The notes under the pieces were generated by a model, which saw nothing but the letters and a program-made list of their open reading frames with translations, was not told the origin of the DNA and searched no databases. A stretch of 5,734 nucleotides of DNA from assembly GCA_039679375.1 (NCBI GenBank), contig JBDKVA010000141.1:1-5734 (forward strand), written 5' to 3'. Made by a program: the position numbers and the translations under genes. Below, piece by piece: positions 1 to 5,734 of this stretch (position 1 is its first letter; each line of letters begins with the position of its first letter). The DNA is from JBDKVA01 sp039679375. GTDB taxonomy: Bacteria > Bacillota > Clostridia > Acetivibrionales > DTU013.

Positions 1-70
1 TGGCAATACACTCCTTCAAATAGTCAAAGCTATAGAAAATCATAAAAAGTCCACAGTGTTAAACAAAAGT
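1..70 (-). promoter_or_regulatory. Putative promoter and RBS of a divergent gene beyond the left edge
   Basis: Read on the minus strand, a strong Shine-Dalgarno match GAAGGAG lies at 17-11, followed by only ten bases before the window edge. A start codon would therefore fall at or just past position 1. Upstream on the same strand is a -10-like box TATGAT (44-39, five of six consensus bases) with a weak -35-like TTGTTT (66-61) at a 16-base spacing. Together these suggest a leftward gene whose coding part is outside the window, divergent from the plus-strand genes. No coding sequence of that gene can be confirmed here. AT-rich DNA gives promoter-like boxes by chance, so the RBS is the stronger part of the call. 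Confidence 0.35.
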
Positions 71-96
71 ATAAATAAAAAATCTTAAGAAAGGAA

Positions 97-122
97 TGTA
101 TTGATGTTAAATACATCATACA
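97..122. repeat. Imperfect inverted repeat over the start of the small ORF
   Basis: TGTA at 97-100 plus GATGT at 103-107 pair with ACATC at 113-117 plus TACA at 119-122, with one bulged base and a five-base loop. The repeat lies just 3' of the AAGGA ribosome-binding site (91-95) and covers the ATG at 104 of the small ORF. It could be an operator or an RNA hairpin limiting translation initiation; both are inference. Confidence 0.3.
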
Positions 123-220
123 AGATACACCATGAAGATTCCGACACCTTCTTGATGTCGGAAAGGAGAACTGAAGAGTACCCTTTTATAAATGATGATT
201 TATGTCATCAAAAATTTTAA
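104..220 (+). CDS. Possible small protein of 38 residues, unknown function (perhaps a gene remnant)
   Basis: An ATG at 104 opens a frame of 38 codons ending in TAA at 218-220. AAGGA at 91-95 lies eight bases upstream, an ideal ribosome-binding spacing, which is the main reason for listing it. The product is hydrophilic and rich in charged residues (HHEDSD near residues 9-14, ERRTEEYPF near 20-28, INDD near 29-32). It has no signal peptide, membrane helix or cysteine motif. I do not recognise it. The ERRTEEYPFINDD stretch loosely recalls the start of the sugar-binding cupin part of Firmicute AraC-type regulators, so it may be a truncated regulator, but all frames close after 220 and no downstream HTH part is visible. 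It may equally be chance, because the ORF is short and overlaps three inverted repeats that could mark a structured leader. Confidence 0.3.
   Translation: MLNTSYKIHHEDSDTFLMSERRTEEYPFINDDLCHQKF
139..163. repeat. Perfect 8-bp inverted repeat (hairpin)
   Basis: TTCCGACA (139-146) and TGTCGGAA (156-163) are exact reverse complements separated by nine bases. This is the strongest stem in the upstream region and its most G+C-rich spot. No T-run follows on either strand, so it does not look like an intrinsic terminator. It is followed by AAGGAGAA (164-170 region), an SD-like string with no suitably placed start codon. A regulator binding site or a leader RNA stem are the likeliest roles. Confidence 0.45.
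193..210. repeat. Short perfect inverted repeat at the 3' end of the small ORF
   Basis: TGATGA (193-198) and TCATCA (205-210) are exact reverse complements around a six-base loop. The downstream sequence is AAAAATTTTAAAAG, so only four T residues follow after five A residues. The stem is A+T-rich and short, making a functional terminator unlikely, although a weak one cannot be excluded. Confidence 0.25.
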
Positions 221-466
221 AAGACACACTAAAAGTATAAGATAGTTTATATAATCATAAATTTTTAACTATTCTAATACTTACTGCCCGATGTTAAGAT
301 TATATTAAATATTTATAGAGCCTTCAAGATTTTATAAGGTGTTATAAAGAAAGCGGGATGAAAATATGTGCTTGAAATTTTTTATAATGAGTTCTATAAA
401 TATAAAGAGCTTGCTACTTTTTTAGATGAGGCATTATATAAAAATGTGAAGATAGGGTGGCCTTTG
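221..466 (+). other. AT-rich leader or intergenic stretch upstream of the isochorismatase-like gene
   Basis: This stretch is visibly more AT-rich than the downstream gene and has stops in all plus frames until about 361. A TATAAT hexamer sits at 250-255, but no good -35 box lies 16-18 bases upstream, so a promoter here is only possible. From 368 the frame of the following gene is open from a GTG, but 368-466 keeps the intergenic base composition and encodes residues that do not look like the family. I therefore treat 368-466 as probable 5' untranslated sequence. Confidence 0.4.
331..348. promoter_or_regulatory. Perfect 7-bp inverted repeat, operator-like
   Basis: TTTATAA (331-337) and TTATAAA (342-348) are exact reverse complements around GGTG. 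The 18-base element is the size and shape of a dimeric regulator site and lies in the AT-rich region upstream of the isochorismatase-like gene. Its TTATAA arms also resemble -10 elements, so it may overlap the promoter. Perfect arms made only of A and T arise by chance fairly often in such DNA, so confidence is low. Confidence 0.25.
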
Positions 467-1285
467 ATGAGTATAATTAAAATTCCTGCATATTATTATC
501 AGCAATTTGATGCCGATTATTCACTTGATGTACCTGCCGAAGGATTTGGCGGATGGAAAAAGGCAGATCTGGAAATCAACCTTGATAAAACTGCAGTTGT
601 TGTAATGCATGCATGGGATTGCGGTATACGGGAGCAGTATCCGGGATGGTATAATACAGTTGAATACATTCCGAGAGCGAACGATATCTGCAGCAACATT
701 TTCCCGCGCCTGCTCCGGACAGTGAGAAATTCGTCTTTAAAGGTTTTTCATGTTGCAGTACAGGGGGAATACCTTGAGAGATATCCCGGCTATGATGCTG
801 CTGTTAAGCTGGCTGAAAATGAGAGCCGGTCTCTTGATATGATAGAAGGTGATCCTGTAGTTAAAAAGCTATGGGAGTTTCGATCGGATTATGTAGTCCC
901 TGGAATAAATAATAAGAAGGATGTAAGCTCCGGATTCAAAAATCTTGATTTTGCAAAAGAGGCAAGACCACTGGAACATGAGGGAATAGCGGCAAATGCG
1001 GAGCAACTCTTTGCACTATGCAGGGAACAGGGAGTAAACCACTTAGTATATGCAGGGTTTGCTATTAACGGATGCCTTCTTGTTTCACCAGGGGGTATAA
1101 TCGACATGGTAAGAAGAGGGTTGATGTGCTCTGCTATCCGACAAGCCGTTACAGCAATTGAAAATAAAGAAACTGCGAGAAATGAGTTGGGAAAAGAACT
1201 GGGATTATGGTTTGTCTCAATAATCTCGGGTTTCGTATATGACATAGATGATTTTATTGATGGAATTCTGTCATCACATCAATAA
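467..1285 (+). CDS. Isochorismatase-family (cysteine hydrolase fold) protein
   Basis: The frame is open from GTG 368 (305 residues), but ATG 467 (272 residues) is preferred: AGGGTGG at 454-460 sits six bases upstream, base composition shifts to coding-like near here, and the family-like sequence begins at once (IPAYYYQQFDADYS). GTG 446 is a third option. In 305-residue numbering, a hydrophobic strand ends in VVVMHAWDCG (77-86), followed by YPGWYNTVEYIPRA (91-104). The nucleophile region is GFAINGC with Cys236, and RRGLMCSAIRQAVTAIE (249-265) matches the helix after it. In isochorismatase-like hydrolases the first strand normally ends in a catalytic Asp; here that place appears to hold His81, with Asp84 three residues later. 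The Lys of the Asp-Lys-Cys triad cannot be placed with certainty (Lys183, Lys184 and Lys191 are nearby). Family members hydrolyse vinyl ethers, amides or related bonds; no substrate can be assigned. No signal peptide, so cytoplasmic. Family assignment is firm, function is not. Confidence 0.8.
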   Translation: MSIIKIPAYYYQQFDADYSLDVPAEGFGGWKKADLEINLDKTAVVVMHAWDCGIREQYPGWYNTVEYIPRANDICSNIFPRLLRTVRNSSLKVFHVAVQGEYLERYPGYDAAVKLAENESRSLDMIEGDPVVKKLWEFRSDYVVPGINNKKDVSSGFKNLDFAKEARPLEHEGIAANAEQLFALCREQGVNHLVYAGFAINGCLLVSPGGIIDMVRRGLMCSAIRQAVTAIENKETARNELGKELGLWFVSIISGFVYDIDDFIDGILSSHQ

Positions 1286-1337
1286 CCTTTCCCTTATTTT
1301 TACTGCGATATACTGGCAGCAGCGGAAATATCGAAAC

Positions 1338-2369
1338 TTAATCCACACTCCTTCTTACATCAATATATCTGCCCCAGATTCCAAACTCCGTAGGGTGCAG
1401 CCAATCAGATCCCTTGTCGCCTATAATCAGAAGCCTTCCGGGTGAAATTTCCCGTATACCGGTATATCCGCTGGTCTTTGATGTACATACAGTTGTCACA
1501 TGGCCCCACCTGCTGCCATTTCCATCAGGTGAGAACAACAGCCTGCATCCGGGCCTGCCATAGCTTAGAATAAGTACGCCGTTTGACATAAGGCATAAGT
1601 CGGGGTCCACACTTAAGGCATCATCGGGATTCACGCCCGGTAACATTTCAGGCACTGTCCATTTCAGGCCTTCATCTAACGAACGGCATTGATACAAAGG
1701 GTATTCTGACGACCCTGTCCTCATCACACATAATAATGATCCGTCTGCACATCTTGCCACAACAGGTTCACAATAACCTTCTGTTCCAATTGTGCAATCA
1801 AAGGCGATTACGGAAACAACACTCCAACTGGCTCCTCTGTCTTCCGATTTTACCCATAAGCAACGGTATCTTTTATCATCGGTATACTTTCCATACATGG
1901 TTCCTCTAAGGGAACCGTCAGACATCTGCATCAAACTGCGGTGAAACATTATTCCTCCCCAGTTAGAACTGGCTAATGATGACTGAGCTTCCGGAAATAC
2001 TACAGTCCCGGTAAACTTTCTCCAGTTTATGCCATTGTCCGATGAAATACAGTAATAACATGTTGAGTGCTTTTCATCAATCCTTGTAGTAATATAACTC
2101 ATTCCGAACAGATCATTATTTTCAAGCCTGACAACAGCAGTAAAGTAAAAATCAGTATTATCCATATATACAGGCCAGGTGTTGCCGAAGTCTGATGATA
2201 ATCTTATTCCGTCTATAGGATGGTCTATGTATGTATCGCCATGCTGGCTGAAATTAACAAGTATAGTGTTGTTGAAAGCTGACAAAAACGGGAATTGTCT
2301 TATGGAGTTTCCTCCATTTTCGATTACAATTTCATTTCCCGGTTGAATAATCAACTCATTATTTTTCAT
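1338..2369 (-). CDS. BNR/Asp-box sialidase-fold protein (exo-alpha-sialidase-like)
   Basis: This 343-residue protein has repeated Asp boxes, the turn motif of sialidase-type beta-propellers: SSDFGNTW (58-65), SSDNGINW (109-116), SEDRGASW (175-182), SLDEGLKW (230-237), and a degenerate copy SPDGNGSRW (280-288). The length fits a single propeller domain. CEPVVARCADGSLLCVMRTG (200-219) matches the blade where sialidase-like proteins carry a conserved Glu-Pro and an Arg. Arg24 (SIRQFP), Arg217 and Arg306 are candidates for an arginine triad, but this cannot be settled by eye. There is no signal peptide or membrane segment, so it is probably cytoplasmic. ATG 2369 follows AGGGAG by eight bases, 23 bases after the upstream gene's stop, indicating co-transcription as the last gene of the operon. 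True sialidases remove sialic acid; many BNR proteins beside polysaccharide lyases act on other sugars or are uncharacterised, so substrate is left open. Confidence 0.75.
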   Translation of the reverse strand: MKNNELIIQPGNEIVIENGGNSIRQFPFLSAFNNTILVNFSQHGDTYIDHPIDGIRLSSDFGNTWPVYMDNTDFYFTAVVRLENNDLFGMSYITTRIDEKHSTCYYCISSDNGINWRKFTGTVVFPEAQSSLASSNWGGIMFHRSLMQMSDGSLRGTMYGKYTDDKRYRCLWVKSEDRGASWSVVSVIAFDCTIGTEGYCEPVVARCADGSLLCVMRTGSSEYPLYQCRSLDEGLKWTVPEMLPGVNPDDALSVDPDLCLMSNGVLILSYGRPGCRLLFSPDGNGSRWGHVTTVCTSKTSGYTGIREISPGRLLIIGDKGSDWLHPTEFGIWGRYIDVRRSVD

Positions 2370-2392
2370 AATGCATTCTCCCTTGGGCTTCC

Positions 2393-3814
2393 CTAAACGC
2401 GCAATGGATTGCAGACCGAGATCTGGCGAACTACAATATATGGCCTTAAAGCAGCAGAAAGTGAATACAGGACAGCTGTATTCAAGTTCAGAGAAATTCT
2501 CACTCTTTGCCCCTTAAGTTCGTCAAGCTTGTGATCCTTCCAGTTGGGGACAGCAGAGACGCTATCGCCTGTAAAAGGCACACAATCATCAAATGAAAAA
2601 CCTTCATATGGTTTTCCAACAACATCAGTAATGGAGAATTTTACATGCCCAAATGGAGCGCTCAGGTTAAAGGTTAAATCAGGCTCAACCAGTTCAAATG
2701 CCTTTGTAGTCAAAATCCCGTCCTTTCCACAACACTCCATACCACACAATCCATTCTTTCTTATTTCATAGAAACTGATATTGAAGGTCTTTCCGTAAAG
2801 CCGCATTAGCCTTTTATTCTCTTCAGCGCTGGAATGAAAAGCCCTTGATGCGGAAGCAACCAATATCCATTTGTCCTTCTCTTTTGTTTCAATTATGCTT
2901 GAAAAATTTAATTGCGTATGCCCAAACGACGGCGGTGCAGGTCTTTGCACGATTGGCCTTCTGGTGGTGTGCATCCAGTGATTCCCATCATAGCTATATA
3001 CTAGCTCGGTGTCCATAAAACCATTCATTTTGCAGGAGTTCGTGTCTGTTATACTTGTATGGTAATTCCATAAAAGCCCCAGAAACATGCCTTCATTCCA
3101 CCCTGCCCACATGCTGTAATACTGTATCATATAATTTCCTTCAATATTCTCTGCATCAGGGTGTATAATTATTTCAGGATCCTCCCACTCTTTAAGGTTT
3201 TTAGATTGGATCAGGCCTATTCTTCGGTCAATTAGTGCAGGCCGCATGGTAACACAATATTTTTTTGAGATGGGATTGTAAAAAATGCAGTTATAGGTGT
3301 CGCTGGAGAAAGGGTACACCTGCAAATCGCTGTTTTCAGTCCAGTTGATGCCGTCCGGTGATGTGGAAACAACAATGGGACATTCCCAACCGCTTTTCTC
3401 ATACGGTAAGTTGGTTCGGATCATACCTGCCGCTTTGTAAAGCCTTGTAGGGTCTTTATCATAGGGGTCTCTGAATACGCATGTCCCATGTATTCCGCCG
3501 TTTCCCGTATACACTACATTGCCATATCCGCCCGGATGGTTTTTGATTTTCCCGGAATCGACTTCGGCTTGTCTCCAATCCGTACCGTTATCGCTTTCCG
3601 CCAGGGCAAGGTACCTCACACCGTCTTTTCCCATATCGGGAACTACTTCATACCACAGCCTGTATTTGCCTGCTTCAGGGCACCATGCCGCCGAAGGATA
3701 AATGCCTGCTTCATTATGACACCCTGCATATTGCGGTGAATACCATATCCTCATGACATCTCTTTTGTCGTCAAGCCAATAATCATCAAAAAAACATATC
3801 GTTGTTTTTTCCAT
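2393..3814 (-). CDS. GH32/GH43-like five-bladed beta-propeller protein, putative glycosidase
   Basis: This 473-residue protein starts with the short FFDDYWLDD segment typical of a large, poorly characterised group of GH32-N-like propeller proteins. Blade signatures recur: WCPEAGKYRLWYE (44-56), ESDNGTDW (73-80), STSPDGINW (150-158), QSKNLKEW (203-210) and YSYDGNHW (273-280). FRDP (114-117) and WECP (143-146) resemble the RDP and EC motifs of GH32 (transition-state stabiliser and acid/base Glu), but they are only 28 residues apart, closer than in invertases, so this may be coincidence. From about 365 to 455 a C-terminal beta-sandwich-like region follows (GILTTKAFEL, FNLSAPFGHVKFSI, LNLNTAVLYSL). 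No signal peptide is present. ATG 3814 is the only in-frame start, since a TGA lies just upstream; the SD is the purine-rich GGAGAAGGA about 11 bases away, rather far. It lies 41 bases after the lyase gene and 23 before the BNR gene, so it is the middle gene of the run. Confidence 0.65.
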   Translation of the reverse strand: MEKTTICFFDDYWLDDKRDVMRIWYSPQYAGCHNEAGIYPSAAWCPEAGKYRLWYEVVPDMGKDGVRYLALAESDNGTDWRQAEVDSGKIKNHPGGYGNVVYTGNGGIHGTCVFRDPYDKDPTRLYKAAGMIRTNLPYEKSGWECPIVVSTSPDGINWTENSDLQVYPFSSDTYNCIFYNPISKKYCVTMRPALIDRRIGLIQSKNLKEWEDPEIIIHPDAENIEGNYMIQYYSMWAGWNEGMFLGLLWNYHTSITDTNSCKMNGFMDTELVYSYDGNHWMHTTRRPIVQRPAPPSFGHTQLNFSSIIETKEKDKWILVASASRAFHSSAEENKRLMRLYGKTFNISFYEIRKNGLCGMECCGKDGILTTKAFELVEPDLTFNLSAPFGHVKFSITDVVGKPYEGFSFDDCVPFTGDSVSAVPNWKDHKLDELKGQRVRISLNLNTAVLYSLSAALRPYIVVRQISVCNPLRV

Positions 3815-3855
3815 ACCTTTTCACATCCTTCTCCCCCAGGTTTTAAAAGTTGGAA

Positions 3856-5734
3856 CTACCTTTCTTCACTGCTCCATTCAAAAGATAAAGGGATTTGAAA
3901 TGCTGCGCCTTCCTCAATGTCATAGATATATCCTTTGGAGAAGTCAAAATCATCAGCCCAGCTTCTGATAAGTGTAATATCACCAATATCCAGCGTATAT
4001 GAATTCCTGTCTTGTCTTTTTATTCCCTTGATTTCATATACTGCATTTCTTGCGCCGTCATTTTGAATATAAATATACCCTCCCTTCAGGGATTCCACCG
4101 GATAGGCATGCTTTAAACAGACGGTTATCTCGTTTACAATACTCAGTTCCCTTGTGAATGAAACTACAGTGCCGGTAATACAGCCTTTATCACTGCAAAC
4201 AAGAGAGCAACCGTTCAATGCCATCAAAGTGCCGTCACATGTATAAGCATAAACCGGTCTGTCTCCTTTAAGTGAACATACGCCCATAAAGCCGTTAAAA
4301 CTGATTAAATTATCTACAGTATATACTTCATTTGAATTTAAGGAATTGATGATATAATCCGTCCTTCCATTTTCTAAAACAACTTTGACAGCATAGGTGC
4401 TGAAGTCATCAATAATTTTATTTCCCACTTTTACCTCTGCCCGGGAAACAGATTGAACAGTCCTGCTTCCCTTATATGGTTCCAAAACCGAAACAAAATG
4501 GCTTTCAAGATGATTTCCCTTTCTTTTAACAAGCATGTATTTAAACTTTTCCGGATTCCCCGGTTTATTCCGAGGGGGATTTCCATCAGCAACAGCTATC
4601 TCATCAGCAGGCGTCAGCATTGTCAGACGCAAGTGTATATTTTGAGGCTCCGGCAATACATGCCATGTATCCCTGATTGCCCAATCCATGCTGAAAGCTC
4701 CTTCCGGATGTGAATTACGCGCTACGTTGTACAGATAATCAAATCCGCTGCCTGATGATTCGTCACAAGATGGCGATGCAAATGCTATATCCTCACCGGC
4801 GTACGTACCTTCAACCTGATCGGCTAAATTCAACCCATCTGCAGCAACTTCACCTTCTGCTCCATGAAAGCTGAAAACATGTTCTTTTCCGCCCACTATG
4901 CGGAAGAAGTCAACTGCGTATGAACTTTCTCCATCGATCCGTACCAGTACCGCTGTCCTTCTGTACAGGTTCAGGTGCCGATAAACTTCCGGAGCTTCCA
5001 CATCGATCAATTTAACGTCCGATGCCCCGTCGTAATGATGCGGGATGCCAACTACATGGGTACTTTGGGGCATCTGATCAACCGTTACGGTATTATGGGA
5101 AATGGTATTGGCTGTCCACCTGTGCTTCTCCATGTTATTATCGGCAAAACAAGGGTATCCATGGTCGGGCATGAGGTCCAGGCCAAAAGCATGTATGCCA
5201 ATGTTGAGAGTATCCTTGTGTCCATGGCGGTTATTCCGTCCGTAATACATCCATAACGCCACCTTTGTATCCCTTTCTCCTGACCGGAGCGCAGTGAACC
5301 CGTATCCTGTCATATTTGTGCTGCCCAGCTTGAAGGGGCCGTATTCATCAAGTACTTTTCCAATTTTACTTTCAACCTTTTCACAATCGGAAAAAATATT
5401 TCTGCATGTTCCTTCCAGCTTGTTCCCATTCAAGAAATAAACTAACTGTGCAAGAATAGGGTCACCGGTATTAATAAAACCCGCGGCATGCGTTTCCAAA
5501 TCGCAAATAATTCCTGGATCCCCTGCTTTTTTAGTATCTCCGATGGAAGGTGTATATTGATCCAGCAGAATTAACGGATACTGCATGTAAAACATCTTTC
5601 TAAATTTTACATGCCTGTACAAGTCGAGAGTACTATCGGAAATGTATCCGTTCATAGCATCGGCTACGAGCTTCAGACTGTTCAGCCAGAGGCTATTGTA
5701 GGAAGGAGATGCTTCATTACCATGCCCGTCTCTG
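3856..5734 (-). CDS. Heparinase II/III-family polysaccharide lyase, 5'-truncated by window edge
   Basis: The frame runs open through the right edge, so the Met at 5655 is internal and the true start lies outside. In all, 625 residues are visible, numbered here from the first full codon at 5733. The first residues, DGHGNEASPSYN (2-13), match the end of the helical toroid domain, where such lyases have a conserved acidic/Tyr segment (Tyr12). The beta-sandwich domain begins near residue 140 and carries the hallmark RHGHKDTLNIGIHAFG (169-184), then LMPDHGYP (187-194) and ISHNTVTVD (211-219), supplying His170, His172 and His213 as active-site or metal-site candidates. The rest is beta-rich. The family cleaves uronic-acid polysaccharides such as heparin/heparan sulfate, alginate or related glycans by beta-elimination; the exact PL family and substrate cannot be told. 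A full protein would be roughly 900 residues or more. Signal peptide status is unknown because the N-terminus is missing. It precedes the propeller gene by 41 bases and is upstream in the probable operon. Confidence 0.8.
   Translation of the reverse strand, partial: RDGHGNEASPSYNSLWLNSLKLVADAMNGYISDSTLDLYRHVKFRKMFYMQYPLILLDQYTPSIGDTKKAGDPGIICDLETHAAGFINTGDPILAQLVYFLNGNKLEGTCRNIFSDCEKVESKIGKVLDEYGPFKLGSTNMTGYGFTALRSGERDTKVALWMYYGRNNRHGHKDTLNIGIHAFGLDLMPDHGYPCFADNNMEKHRWTANTISHNTVTVDQMPQSTHVVGIPHHYDGASDVKLIDVEAPEVYRHLNLYRRTAVLVRIDGESSYAVDFFRIVGGKEHVFSFHGAEGEVAADGLNLADQVEGTYAGEDIAFASPSCDESSGSGFDYLYNVARNSHPEGAFSMDWAIRDTWHVLPEPQNIHLRLTMLTPADEIAVADGNPPRNKPGNPEKFKYMLVKRKGNHLESHFVSVLEPYKGSRTVQSVSRAEVKVGNKIIDDFSTYAVKVVLENGRTDYIINSLNSNEVYTVDNLISFNGFMGVCSLKGDRPVYAYTCDGTLMALNGCSLVCSDKGCITGTVVSFTRELSIVNEITVCLKHAYPVESLKGGYIYIQNDGARNAVYEIKGIKRQDRNSYTLDIGDITLIRSWADDFDFSKGYIYDIEEGAAFQIPLSFEWSSEER

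Noticed and set aside
250..255. TATAAT as the -10 box of a plus-strand promoter
   Set aside because: The hexamer is perfect, but no acceptable -35 box lies 16-18 bases upstream (the nearest, AAGACA at 221-226, is 23 bases away), and such hexamers are common in AT-rich DNA.
103..297. Direct repeat GATGTTAA at 103-110 and 290-297
   Set aside because: Two copies of an A+T-rich eight-base word in 200 bases of AT-rich DNA are expected by chance.
889..1245. Minus-strand open frame of 118 codons inside the isochorismatase-like gene
   Set aside because: It lies wholly antisense to a gene with clear family motifs, has no family resemblance and no good ribosome-binding site.
1286..1337. Possible bidirectional terminator in the convergent gap (CGATAT at 1306-1311 with ATATCG at 1328-1333)
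   Set aside because: The stem is only six pairs with a 16-base loop and no T-run follows on either strand, so it does not meet the usual form of an intrinsic terminator.
2370..2392. Short G/C-rich palindromes (GGGAAGCCC, CCCAAGGG on the minus strand) as a translation-controlling hairpin
   Set aside because: Stems of three bases are too short to be stable; the stretch is adequately explained as the spacer and ribosome-binding site of the BNR gene.
4975..5256. Plus-strand open frame of 93 codons inside the lyase gene
   Set aside because: Antisense shadow of the heparinase II/III coding sequence, with no recognisable product.

Overview
The window looks like part of a carbohydrate-degradation locus from a low-to-moderate G+C, Gram-positive bacterium, most likely a member of the Clostridia or a related Firmicute. 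The reasons are purine-rich Shine-Dalgarno sites before the genes, AT-rich intergenic DNA, frequent ATA and AGA codons, and the kind of enzymes present. No RNA gene, insertion sequence or CRISPR array was seen.

Layout. Positions 1-466 are mostly AT-rich non-coding DNA. They hold a purine-rich ribosome-binding site and promoter-like boxes pointing left (a divergent gene probably starts just outside the window), a possible 38-residue small ORF (104-220), and four separate inverted repeats (97-122, 139-163, 193-210, 331-348). Next comes a plus-strand gene for an isochorismatase-fold cysteine hydrolase (best start ATG 467, end 1285). After a 52-base convergent gap, the rest of the window is one minus-strand run read from right to left: a heparinase II/III-type polysaccharide lyase (3856 to beyond 5734, N-terminus missing), a GH32/GH43-like five-bladed beta-propeller protein (2393-3814), and a BNR/Asp-box sialidase-fold protein (1338-2369). 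The gaps within this run are 41 and 23 bases, each carries a ribosome-binding site, and no terminator is visible, so the three genes probably form one operon.

How the genes may work together (inference). Heparinase II/III proteins cleave uronic-acid-containing polysaccharides or oligosaccharides by beta-elimination. The two beta-propeller proteins resemble glycosidase folds that remove terminal sugars. Neither propeller protein has a signal peptide, so they probably act in the cytoplasm on imported oligosaccharides. The isochorismatase-like protein may hydrolyse an amide or ester group, but its catalytic Asp appears replaced by His, so its chemistry is open. The true substrate of the locus cannot be read from the sequence.
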